DNA from: an uncultured Clostridia bacterium
GTDB taxonomy: Bacteria > Bacillota > Clostridia > Lachnospirales > Lachnospiraceae
DNA: 19,826 bases
Reading direction: 5' to 3'
NCBI GenBank assembly: GCA_947088195.1
Contig: CAMUFS010000010.1
Span: 1-19,826 of the forward strand
Part shown: positions 1 through 7,296 of the stretch, one piece after another
Numbering within the stretch: position 1 is the first letter of the stretch
Layout: each line of letters begins with the position of its first letter
The notes under the pieces: model-generated
Databases searched by the model: none
The model's input: only the letters and a program-made list of their open reading frames with translations
What the model was told of the DNA's origin: nothing
Program-made: the position numbers and the translations under genes

Positions 1-972
1 TCCAATACACAGTTGATCAGAGGAATAATCAAGCACAATTTTTCCTGAAGGGAACTGAATGGATGGATCAAATTTTGCAAGAATCCCTTCTTCCTGCTGT
101 GGAAAATCCAGAAAATCCTCTTTTTCTCTCTCAAAGCGTCTGCCCATAGACAATACTGAGTGCATTTTCTTTTTGAGCAATCTTCCCCCACTGGGATTCT
201 GTCTTGTAATTACTTTCTGTTCATGATCCACACGATTATATATCTTCTGCCACCTATCCATTTGCTTCTCATAATCATCCCTCTGCTTTTTTGCCACCTG
301 TTCCTGATGTGCAAAGGAAATGCGACGATGAGATAGGTATTCCTCATAAGAACAACGCGAGACAGAAATACGACATTTGGTTTTGCGAACAATCTGTTCC
401 ATATGCACAATTACATTTGCTGTATTTTCAATTAAAGTTTCATCATGCGAAATGTAAAGAATAGGCAGCCTGCTCCCAGCAATAAACGTTTCCAACCACT
501 CTAGTGTGGGAATATCTAAATCATTTGTCGGTTCATCAAGTAAAAGAATATCTGGCTCTTCCATAAGCAACCTTGCAAGCTGTACTTTTACCTTTTCTCC
601 ACCAGAAAGCGTGCCAAGCTTCTGTTCAGATAAAATAAATTCAACCGATAATCCCAGCTCTGCCAAAATATCTGTGTGCATATAGTATTCTGAATCCCCA
701 AAATATTCTGCCAGAGAAAGACCATAACAACTTTCTTCCATCATTTGAGGCAGATAAGCCAGCTTTCCCTTTGCAATAACATTGCCAGAGCATCTACAAT
801 ATTCTTCGACTAGATCTGGTTGATAAATATACTTTAAAAGAGTGGATTTTCCATTCCCCTCCTCCCCGATAATCACTGCTTTTTCACCATAATTTAAGGT
901 GAATGAGAAATTATCTGTAATCAATCTATCATCGTTTTTTAGACAAATCGTAATATTCTTTAATTCTAACAT
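1..972 (-). CDS. ABC-F family ATPase, 5' part (runs off left edge)
   Basis: The reading frame is open from ATG at 972 to base 1 (324 codons); the C-terminal part lies outside the window. Seen in the first nucleotide-binding domain: Walker A GEEGNGKST (residues 36-44), Q-loop YLPQ (73-76), signature LSGGEK (122-127), Walker B ILLLDE (142-147) followed by PTNDLD, and H-loop SHDE (H176). A charged helical interdomain linker follows (about 212-290, with KKQRDDYEKQ and RRFEREKE). There are no membrane segments, as expected for ABC-F, whose members bind the ribosomal E site rather than transport. GGGAGG (986-981) sits 8 nt before the ATG. The family contains both housekeeping factors and antibiotic-resistance ribosome-protection proteins. 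The attenuator-like leader favours the drug-inducible resistance type, but that is inference; the second ATPase domain and full linker would be needed to subclassify it. Confidence 0.9.
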   Translation of the reverse strand, partial: MLELKNITICLKNDDRLITDNFSFTLNYGEKAVIIGEEGNGKSTLLKYIYQPDLVEEYCRCSGNVIAKGKLAYLPQMMEESCYGLSLAEYFGDSEYYMHTDILAELGLSVEFILSEQKLGTLSGGEKVKVQLARLLMEEPDILLLDEPTNDLDIPTLEWLETFIAGSRLPILYISHDETLIENTANVIVHMEQIVRKTKCRISVSRCSYEEYLSHRRISFAHQEQVAKKQRDDYEKQMDRWQKIYNRVDHEQKVITRQNPSGGRLLKKKMHSVLSMGRRFEREKEDFLDFPQQEEGILAKFDPSIQFPSGKIVLDYSSDQLCIG

Positions 973-989
973 CTGATATACCTCCCAAC

Positions 990-1045
990 AAAAAAATAGT
1001 TTCATCTTCGATAGCAAATCACAGCATATCGAAAATGGAACTATT
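990..1045 (-). terminator. Intrinsic terminator in the ABC-F 5' leader
   Basis: In the transcript, arm 1045-1027 pairs with arm 1013-995: AATAGTT with AACTATT, one C/A mismatch, CAT with ATG, one G-U pair, then TTCGATA with TATCGAA. That is 18 pairs over 19 positions with a 13-nt loop (1026-1014). The stem runs directly into a run of seven U (996-990). It ends only a few bases before the ABC-F Shine-Dalgarno, so it would stop transcription before the gene. That position marks a conditional leader terminator, not an end-of-gene terminator. Confidence 0.85.
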
Positions 1046-1202
1046 GATTGCGCACAGAGATATTCTGCTAAAAATCCAAACAAAAAAGCGCAACAAAAAT
1101 AATCTGCCATAAAACAGCAAGTAATCCAAATTTCAACAGCAAAATCCCAGCATATTATAATATACATGCAAGTTTGGTGATTTACTATCTAATAAATTTG
1201 AA

Positions 1203-1217
1203 TTACCTAATAATCAT
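1203..1217 (-). CDS. 4-codon upstream leader ORF (MIIR)
   Basis: ATG at 1217-1215 is followed by ATT ATT AGG and stop TAA (1205-1203). GAGGTG (1228-1223), a six-base match to the anti-Shine-Dalgarno, lies 5 nt before the ATG, good spacing for real initiation. The start is about 25-30 nt after the expected transcription start. Its last codon and stop lie inside segment 1 of the predicted attenuator, so translation would directly affect the RNA fold. Very short uORFs are known before antibiotic-inducible genes. The product is probably not functional as a peptide; the act of translation would be the signal. Confidence 0.55.
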   Translation of the reverse strand: MIIR

Positions 1218-1247
1218 TGCCGCACCTCTCTTTTTTATACTGGAGTC

Positions 1248-1276
1248 ATTCTATCACAGGTATATCCACTTGTCAA
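1248..1276 (-). promoter_or_regulatory. Sigma-A type promoter of the ABC-F gene
   Basis: A perfect -35 TTGACA (1276-1271), a 17-bp spacer and -10 TAGAAT (1253-1248) are seen. Transcription would start near 1241, giving a leader of about 270 nt before the ABC-F ATG. Such a strong promoter followed by a long leader with an internal terminator suggests control after initiation. Confidence 0.85.
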
Positions 1277-1312
1277 GGATAATCTTTCTGACCTAAGCCA
1301 CAATTTCAATAA

Positions 1313-1342
1313 TCCGCCCAAAGAATTGCCTATCGTTCTCTG
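1313..1342 (-). repeat. Short structured element, relative of the right-end element
   Basis: Bases 1340-1313 match 19795-19768 at 23 of 28 positions without gaps. A 7-bp stem (1342-1336 with 1325-1319, 10-nt loop) is kept in both copies although three stem pairs differ in sequence, each change preserving pairing (G-U to A-U, G-C to G-U, G-U to A-U). All five differences would change amino acids in the shared frame, which argues for RNA or DNA structure rather than coding. It lies between the phosphorylase stop and the ABC-F promoter. No U-run follows, so it is not a typical terminator. Confidence 0.4.
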
Positions 1343-1364
1343 AGTAAACCAAAATCATATCGAT

Positions 1365-2132
1365 CTATATTCCAGATAAAAAAACAGCAAGCTCCAGAGC
1401 GAATTTCATACACATTATCTGCATATCATATTCTTCTGAGGTTCCAAGCAAATGATTTTTCCATTCCCCTTCTTCCAAATGATCACTTGCGAATAAGAAA
1501 TCATATAATTCAAAGCCCTTTGACTGACATACCGCCTGCACTCCCGCACACTCCATTTCCACTGCTATACATCCCTCTTGGCGAAGCCTCTCTGCCTTCT
1601 CTTTTGTCTCGCGGAATATGGCATCTGTCGTCCAAGTCTTTCCCACTATATTCGATACTTTCTTATCATTAAAAAAGTTTTCAACCTTTTCCCACCCCGG
1701 CATATCAAGATACTCGTCCTCCAACTCCAAATAATGATAAGATAGTCCTTCATCTCTATAAGCACATTGAGGCACTACTATTTTCCCCTCTGTCTTTGTT
1801 GACTGTAAAGTACCACAAGAGCCAAACATAATAAATTTTGTGGCTCCTGTAAGGTATGCAAAATCTTCTATACAGCTCCCTGCCACCGCTGATCCAATCA
1901 GGGACATATAAAATGCCACCTTACATCCATTTACAGAAGCAGAATAAATCGCTCTTGCCCCATTTGCACAGCATACTTCAGCAACCTTCTCACACTTATA
2001 ATTTCGAAGCATCCACTCAATTACTTTTTCTGAAAAAGTGATAATGCCAATATCACTTACCTTCTCGCTTGTATGATAAAAATATTCCACCTTTAGCATC
2101 GGTTCCGAACTATCAAAAAACTTATGTTGCAT
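1365..2132 (-). CDS. Nucleoside phosphorylase (PNP/uridine phosphorylase family)
   Basis: 255 residues, a usual length for the PNP_UDP_1 fold. Seen: a glycine-rich phosphate-loop-like stretch FGSCGT, the RDEGLSYHYL stretch, and VEMECAGVQAV near the C-terminus, the nucleoside-binding VEME motif of the family. FASDHLEEGEW follows, as in uridine-phosphorylase-like members. The reaction would be phosphorolysis of a nucleoside to base plus (deoxy)ribose 1-phosphate in the cytoplasm; which base is used cannot be read from the sequence. I chose ATG 2132 because AAAGGAAA lies just before it. The frame stays open for 23 more codons (to 2201), but that stretch belongs to a structured leader and has no family-like residues. 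Neighbours: PurL upstream, ABC-F downstream with its own promoter. Confidence 0.85.
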   Translation of the reverse strand: MQHKFFDSSEPMLKVEYFYHTSEKVSDIGIITFSEKVIEWMLRNYKCEKVAEVCCANGARAIYSASVNGCKVAFYMSLIGSAVAGSCIEDFAYLTGATKFIMFGSCGTLQSTKTEGKIVVPQCAYRDEGLSYHYLELEDEYLDMPGWEKVENFFNDKKVSNIVGKTWTTDAIFRETKEKAERLRQEGCIAVEMECAGVQAVCQSKGFELYDFLFASDHLEEGEWKNHLLGTSEEYDMQIMCMKFALELAVFLSGI

Positions 2133-2150
2133 CTTATTTCCTTTCGTAGC

Positions 2151-2236
2151 GTCATGTTCGAGAGAAGTCCGCAAAGCCAAACCACTATGATTCTTCATCA
2201 CCCCGCTAGCTGAGCGGCCCCTCTCTCAAGCATGAC
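2151..2236 (-). ncRNA. 86-nt structured leader or palindromic element before the phosphorylase
   Basis: Arm 2236-2220 pairs with arm 2167-2151 at 16 of 17 positions (one C/A mismatch, two G-U). Inside are a 5-bp hairpin CCGCT/AGCGG (2217-2213 with 2207-2203) and a 5-bp hairpin (2201-2197 with 2191-2187), giving a three-way junction. It ends 18 nt before the phosphorylase ATG. Bases 2207-2151 align without gaps to 19807-19751 at 37 of 57 positions, starting with an identical AGCGGGGTGA, and 13 of the 20 differences are transitions. It could be a cis-regulatory RNA, a short inverted-repeat mobile element, or a relic of an IS605/TnpB-type end. I do not recognise a known riboswitch class. Confidence 0.45.
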
Positions 2237-2285
2237 TCTATCAATCCCTATCTTATCAAAAACATAAAATCCAGCTTACATTATT

Positions 2286-5200
2286 TTATCTAAAGTACTC
2301 CACTCCTGATTCAAATATCCGCAGATCCTGTGTTCCATAGATATTGACTGCAACTGCCGTTCCGCGGCGCTCAGAGTGCGCCATCTTTCCAAATACTCTG
2401 CCATCTGGGCTAGTTATTCCCTCGATCGCACAGTAAGAGCCATTGATATTCCACTCCTCATCCATGGATACATTTCCATCTAGATCACAATATTGTGTAG
2501 CGACCTGCCCATTGGCAAATAATTTGTCAAGCCACTCCTTCGGCGCCACAAAGCGTCCTTCTCCATGAGATACAGGATTGACATACACTTCACCAGCCTT
2601 TGCGCCTCTAAGCCATGGTGATTTATCTGATACAACTCTAAGATATGCCATCTTGGAGATATGGCGGTTAATGGTATTAAAGGTCAATGTCGGAGAATTC
2701 TCCTTCTGCCCTGTCACCTTACCATAAGGCACCAGACCAAGCTTTATCAATGCCTGAAAACCGTTGCAGATACCAAGTGCCAAACCATCCCGCTCGTTTA
2801 AAAGCTTCATCACTGCTTCTTTCAGTCTCTCGTTCTGAAATGCTGTGGCAAAAAACTTTGCGGATCCATCTGGCTCATCACCTGCACTAAAGCCACCCGG
2901 AAACATTAGTATTTGCGCCTGCCCGATCGCTTTCTCAAAAACTTCTACAGACTCACGGATATTATCCGCCGTCATATTTTTAAATACCTTTACCACAACC
3001 TCTGCACCAGCGCGCTCAAATGCCTTTGTGCTGTCATATTCACAGTTTGTTCCCGGAAATACTGGAATAAATACAGTTGGCTTCGCTACCTTATGTTTGC
3101 ATATATATACATTGTCTGTATGATATACTGGCGCGGGAACCTTATCCATATTGTGAGTTCCTCTTGTTGGGAATACTTTATCCAATGTTTTGCTCCATGC
3201 CTGCAAAGCTTCCTCCATGGAGATTATAACATCGCCGCAGGCAAATATTGCTTCTTCTGTCACTTCTCCAACTAAGGTATATGGCATGGTAAGCTTCTCA
3301 AGCATTTCTGCTGGAACCTCAGCGACAATAGCTCCAAATTCTGGCACAAACAGCGCATCGCTGGTTATTGAAGAAGCCATCCGAACGCCAAGCTTATTTC
3401 CAAATGCCATCTTGCTGACCGCTGCCGCAAGTCCTGAGCCATTTACCACATAAGCAGAAATAATTTTCTTATCTCGGATTGCCTTTGTAATATTGTCATA
3501 CAGTTCTATTACTTTTTCATAAATTGGAAGCTTGTAAGCATCCTGTGCTATGGTAAATTTCACCAGTTTATTTCCTGCTTTTTTAAGCTCTGGTGTGATA
3601 ATCTCAGGATATTTTGCCACATCCACCGCAAAGGATACTAAGGTTGGCGGCACATCTATCTCATTAAAGGTTCCTGACATACTATCTTTGCCGCCAATGG
3701 AAGGAAGACCAAATCCAAGCTGTGCCGCATATGCGCCCAAAAGTGCTGCAAATGGCTGACTCCAGCGAGAGGGATCTTCTGTCATGCGCCTGAAATATTC
3801 TTGAAAGGTAAATCGAATGTGATGCAGATCACCACCTGCTGCCACAATCTTCGCCACAGATTCCACCACCGCATAAACCGCGCCGTGGTATGGGCTCCAG
3901 CTTGACAGATATGGATCAAAGCCATAGCTCATCATGGTCACTGTCTCTGTGCTTCCCTTCAATACTGGAAGCTTTGCCACCATGGTCTGTACCTCGGTAA
4001 GCTGATATTTTCCTCCATATGGCATATAGACGGAGCCTGCACCGATGGAAGCGTCAAACATCTCCACCAGTCCCTTCTGTGAGCACACATTTAGATCACT
4101 TAACATGGAAAGCCATGCTTCCCTCACATTTTCCACTGGCTTTTTCTCCAGATATTCACAGGTTTCCGAAGGCATATCCAAAAGAACCTCCGTCTCCTGA
4201 TGCGCTCCATTGGTATCTAGGAAAGCTCTGGAAATATTGACAATCTCCTTTCCTCTCCATTCCATCAAAAGTCTTGGAGCTTCTGTTACCACTGCCACCT
4301 CGACAGCTTCCAGATTCTCCTCCTCCGCATAGGCAAGAAATGCCTTCACATCCTTTTTATCTACCACCACAGCCATGCGCTCCTGTGACTCTGAGATGGC
4401 GATCTCTGTTCCATCCAAGCCAGCATATTTTTTCGGCACTTTATCCAGATTAATGCGCAGACCGGCCGCCAGCTCTCCTATGGCAACCGACACACCGCCA
4501 GCTCCAAAATCGTTGCATTTCTTGATGAGACGGCTTACCTCCTCCCTGCGGAACAATCTCTGAAGCTTTCTTTCTGTGGGGGCATTGCCTTTCTGTACCT
4601 CTGCACCACAGGTCTCTATTGAGCTTTCCGTGTGCACTTTTGAAGAGCCTGTCGCACCACCGCAGCCATCGCGCCCCGTTCTTCCGCCAAGCAGAATTAT
4701 AATATCGCCCGGATCGGAGGTTTCCCGAATCACACTCTTTCTCGGCGCAGCGCCCATAACAGCGCCAATCTCCATTCGTTTCGCCACATAATTGGGATGA
4801 TAGATCTCCTTTACATAACCAGTGGCAAGGCCAATCTGATTTCCATAGGAGCTATAGCCGTTCGCCGCGCCGCGCACCAGCTTTTTCTGAGGCAGCTTGC
4901 CCTTCCACGTGGCATCCAAAGATGCAGTTGGATCTGCTGCACCTGTCACGCGCATAGCCTGATACACATAGGTTCGCCCAGACAGCGGATCACGGATTGC
5001 TCCGCCCAAGCAGGTTGCCGCACCTCCAAATGGCTCAATCTCCGTTGGATGATTGTGTGTCTCATTCTTAAAATTCACCAGCCATTCCTCTGTCTCTGTT
5101 CTTCCATCCTCATAGGTAATGTCCACAGGCACCACAATACTGCAGGCATTGATCTCATCGCTCTCCTCCTGATCAGCAAGCTTGCCCTCTTTTTTCAGCT

Positions 5201-6071
5201 TTCTCATCGCCATCAGAGCCAGATCCATAAGGCAGACAAATTTGTCCTCTCTGCCTTTGAAGATTTCTTCCCGATCAGAAAGGTACTCTTTATAAGTTTT
5301 CTCGATTGGCTCTTTCCAATAGCCATCTTGAAAAACAACATTGGTAAGCTCTGTCGAAAAAGTGGTGTGGCGACAGTGATCGGACCAATACGTATCCAAA
5401 ACTCGGATCTCTGTCATAGAAGGATCTCGTTTCTCCTCCTGTTTAAAATAATTTTGTATATGAAGAAAATCTTTAAAGGTCATTGCAAGATTGAGGGAGC
5501 GATACAGCTTCTCAAACGCTGTCTCCTCCATATCCACAAAGCCGTCCAAAACTGCCACATCTGCTGGATCGTCAAATTCTGTTATCAGAGTCTCTGGCTT
5601 CTCCATGTCGGTCTCCCTAGAGTCCACTGGATTAATGCAATAGCTCTTAATACGCATAAACTCATCTTCTGTGATTGCACCCTCTATCACATAGGTCACA
5701 GCCGTTCGAATAATGGGCTTCTCCTCTTCATTTAAAAAGCGGATGCATTGTTCCGCAGAATCCGCTCTCTGATCGAACTGTCCCGGAAGATATTCTACGG
5801 AAAACACTCTTGCCCCCGGAGCCGTCTCAAAGCTTTCTTTGTATAAAATATCAACCGGCGGCTCAGAAAACACAGTTTTGCACGCTCTCTCAAATGTCTC
5901 TTCTGTTATATTCTCCACATCATAACGAATCAACACACGGACACCTGTCACTGCGTCAAGCTTTAGATAGCTTCCTATTTCCTCCTTAAGCTCTTTTGCC
6001 TTCACTGCATAAGGCTCTTTTTTCTCAGCATAGACCCGTCTTACCAAAGAATATTTTCTCTCCACACTCAT
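2286..6071 (-). CDS. purL: Phosphoribosylformylglycinamidine synthase, single-chain
   Basis: Catalyses FGAR + ATP + glutamine to FGAM, the fourth step of de novo purine synthesis. At 1261 residues it is the long fused form (clade II, as in many Clostridia) with all modules in one chain: a PurS-like N-terminal region; the synthetase half with ETHNHPTEIEPFGGAATC (about 335-352), FGAGGVSVAIGELA and, in the second half, GGKDSMSGTFNE; and a C-terminal glutaminase from about 995 with FPGTNCEYDS, nucleophile C1102 in LGICNGFQ, and H1169/E1171 in SHGEGRF. Start: GGAGG 7 nt before ATG. The ATG overlaps the upstream phosphoesterase stop in an ATGA, suggesting translational coupling. It is the last gene of the unit starting at the 8593-8621 promoter; no terminator is evident after it. 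Confidence 0.97.
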   Translation of the reverse strand: MSVERKYSLVRRVYAEKKEPYAVKAKELKEEIGSYLKLDAVTGVRVLIRYDVENITEETFERACKTVFSEPPVDILYKESFETAPGARVFSVEYLPGQFDQRADSAEQCIRFLNEEEKPIIRTAVTYVIEGAITEDEFMRIKSYCINPVDSRETDMEKPETLITEFDDPADVAVLDGFVDMEETAFEKLYRSLNLAMTFKDFLHIQNYFKQEEKRDPSMTEIRVLDTYWSDHCRHTTFSTELTNVVFQDGYWKEPIEKTYKEYLSDREEIFKGREDKFVCLMDLALMAMRKLKKEGKLADQEESDEINACSIVVPVDITYEDGRTETEEWLVNFKNETHNHPTEIEPFGGAATCLGGAIRDPLSGRTYVYQAMRVTGAADPTASLDATWKGKLPQKKLVRGAANGYSSYGNQIGLATGYVKEIYHPNYVAKRMEIGAVMGAAPRKSVIRETSDPGDIIILLGGRTGRDGCGGATGSSKVHTESSIETCGAEVQKGNAPTERKLQRLFRREEVSRLIKKCNDFGAGGVSVAIGELAAGLRINLDKVPKKYAGLDGTEIAISESQERMAVVVDKKDVKAFLAYAEEENLEAVEVAVVTEAPRLLMEWRGKEIVNISRAFLDTNGAHQETEVLLDMPSETCEYLEKKPVENVREAWLSMLSDLNVCSQKGLVEMFDASIGAGSVYMPYGGKYQLTEVQTMVAKLPVLKGSTETVTMMSYGFDPYLSSWSPYHGAVYAVVESVAKIVAAGGDLHHIRFTFQEYFRRMTEDPSRWSQPFAALLGAYAAQLGFGLPSIGGKDSMSGTFNEIDVPPTLVSFAVDVAKYPEIITPELKKAGNKLVKFTIAQDAYKLPIYEKVIELYDNITKAIRDKKIISAYVVNGSGLAAAVSKMAFGNKLGVRMASSITSDALFVPEFGAIVAEVPAEMLEKLTMPYTLVGEVTEEAIFACGDVIISMEEALQAWSKTLDKVFPTRGTHNMDKVPAPVYHTDNVYICKHKVAKPTVFIPVFPGTNCEYDSTKAFERAGAEVVVKVFKNMTADNIRESVEVFEKAIGQAQILMFPGGFSAGDEPDGSAKFFATAFQNERLKEAVMKLLNERDGLALGICNGFQALIKLGLVPYGKVTGQKENSPTLTFNTINRHISKMAYLRVVSDKSPWLRGAKAGEVYVNPVSHGEGRFVAPKEWLDKLFANGQVATQYCDLDGNVSMDEEWNINGSYCAIEGITSPDGRVFGKMAHSERRGTAVAVNIYGTQDLRIFESGVEYFR

Positions 6072-7288
6072 CTTGTTTCCTCCTTACTATTTTCACTCTC
6101 GCACATATCCAACGACCCATGATACCAGCCAAGCACACCATCTTTTCTCACAAGGTATCCCCTGCGGTAACTGCCTATCAAAGAAACAATATCTCCCACA
6201 CAAAGCTCTAGCTCACTATCTGTATAATCACTGCAGCTTAGCCCTTCGTCCTCCTCCCAGAGATACGGTGCGGGAACCCAGCTCTCCTCACCATTGTGAA
6301 GGAACCGCACTCGGCTTCCCTCCCCATCCTGCTCAATCTGCTCCACAAAACGATGGCTCCATCTGGAGAAAAACTTTCCCTCTTTTTTCTGCTGCGCCTT
6401 TAGCACTCTCGCCTTTGGAAAATCATCATAGCTTACAATCTGGAAATCCTCTGCCTCAATATCAGAAAGAACTACCGCATTAAGCTGACCATCCCGCTTA
6501 ACGGCACAGCCCCCATCTAAGCTAACAATTTTCTTCTCCCGGTTAATAAGCGGACTGGAATCCATTCTGCCCCTCTCATATATTGTCACCGGCCAATGTC
6601 CGACAAACACATAACGAGAAAAATACAACTCCTCTTCCTGAAAGCTCGTCCAGCTAATCATATGTCTTACCTCTGCCGCAGACAGATCCTTATAATCCTC
6701 CGTGGGAAGACCCGCATGCGTGACAAGAAATGCTCCGGTATCTATTATCACAGGCAAGCTTTGAATAAAAGCCAATTCCCTGTCATACTTTTCCAAAATA
6801 AGCTTATATGCTTCCTCTGCTGAGATCTCCTCTCCTGAGTCCTTCGTCCATCCGCCTGCTCTGCGCTCCATCTCCACTGCCTGCACAGAACGCTCTCCAT
6901 GCTCCACAAGAATCTTTCCATGAGCCCGAAGCATCTCCCCATATACACTGTTTCCCCAGTGCTTCATTACCTTGCAATAACGGCTGTAAAATTTCTCTAC
7001 CGATTCTAAGTTCACAACAACACTCGCATCTACATTCCCATAAACCATATAGACGTGATGGGTTCTTTCAAGCTCCATCAGATAGCGAAGCGTGGCAAGA
7101 CTCTCCCCGCCCTTTTCCAGCACATCACCCGCTATCAGAAGATAATCTTCCTTCGAAAAGGATAATTTTTCAAGAAGCCCCTTCAGATAAGAAAGCTTTC
7201 CATGAATATCGCTGGTAATAATAATGCGGTGCCCCTTGGGAATCGTGAGCCTTTGTACCTTTATGTTAAAATCCATTGTTTTAAACAT
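6068..7288 (-). CDS. Metallophosphoesterase with extra C-terminal domain
   Basis: About 406 residues. Calcineurin-like phosphoesterase motifs in order: DIHG (D27, H29), GDVLEKG (G54-D55), GNVD (84-87), THAGLP and FVGHWPV, then LDGGCAVKRDGQL, typical of PPP/ApaH-like enzymes that cleave phosphoproteins or dinucleoside polyphosphates. The usual GNH[ED] has Val instead of His at residue 86, which also varies in YfcE-type members. After about residue 310 comes a tail with beta-rich, SH3-like spacing (RVRFLHNGEESWVPAPY, GDIVSLIGSYRRGYLVRKDG) of unknown role. Start: ATG 7288 has GAGGA 5 nt upstream; the alternative ATG 7300 overlaps the previous stop as ATGA but has no Shine-Dalgarno. It overlaps purL by 4 bp. 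The substrate is not deducible. Confidence 0.85.
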   Translation of the reverse strand: MFKTMDFNIKVQRLTIPKGHRIIITSDIHGKLSYLKGLLEKLSFSKEDYLLIAGDVLEKGGESLATLRYLMELERTHHVYMVYGNVDASVVVNLESVEKFYSRYCKVMKHWGNSVYGEMLRAHGKILVEHGERSVQAVEMERRAGGWTKDSGEEISAEEAYKLILEKYDRELAFIQSLPVIIDTGAFLVTHAGLPTEDYKDLSAAEVRHMISWTSFQEEELYFSRYVFVGHWPVTIYERGRMDSSPLINREKKIVSLDGGCAVKRDGQLNAVVLSDIEAEDFQIVSYDDFPKARVLKAQQKKEGKFFSRWSHRFVEQIEQDGEGSRVRFLHNGEESWVPAPYLWEEDEGLSCSDYTDSELELCVGDIVSLIGSYRRGYLVRKDGVLGWYHGSLDMCESENSKEETR

Positions 7289-7296
7289 GTTCTTCC

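Larger units (their letters stand above)
979..1241 (-). promoter_or_regulatory. Predicted uORF-controlled transcription attenuator of the ABC-F gene
   Basis: Three pairings compete in the leader RNA. (a) Segment 1 (1208-1194), which includes the last sense codon and stop of the small upstream ORF, pairs with segment 3 (1133-1119) over 15 positions, two of them G-U. (b) Segment 3, extended (1138-1122), can instead pair with the 5' arm of the terminator (1043-1027), 15 of 17 positions including four G-U. (c) The terminator hairpin itself. If a ribosome sits on the uORF it masks segment 1, frees segment 3 to hold the terminator 5' arm, and lets transcription continue into the ABC-F gene. This logic is known for some ABC-F and erm leaders. 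Here it rests on manual pairing only, with no energy calculation. Confidence 0.6.

Noticed and set aside
210..410. 66-codon minus-strand frame inside the ABC-F gene
   Set aside because: It is in a different frame from the continuous ABC-F reading frame, which has clear ATPase motifs.
1313..1342. Element after the phosphorylase as an intrinsic terminator
   Set aside because: The 7-bp stem is weak and is followed by GGGCGGA rather than a U-run.
2133..2201. 23-codon N-terminal extension of the nucleoside phosphorylase
   Set aside because: It overlaps the structured leader and has no family-like residues. The ATG at 2132 has the better Shine-Dalgarno (AAAGGAAA).
4797..5735. A 312-codon open frame on the plus strand
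   Set aside because: It lies entirely opposite purL, has no recognisable domain, is rich in Leu/Ile/His/Cys as expected for antisense of a biased gene, and lacks a convincing ribosome binding site.
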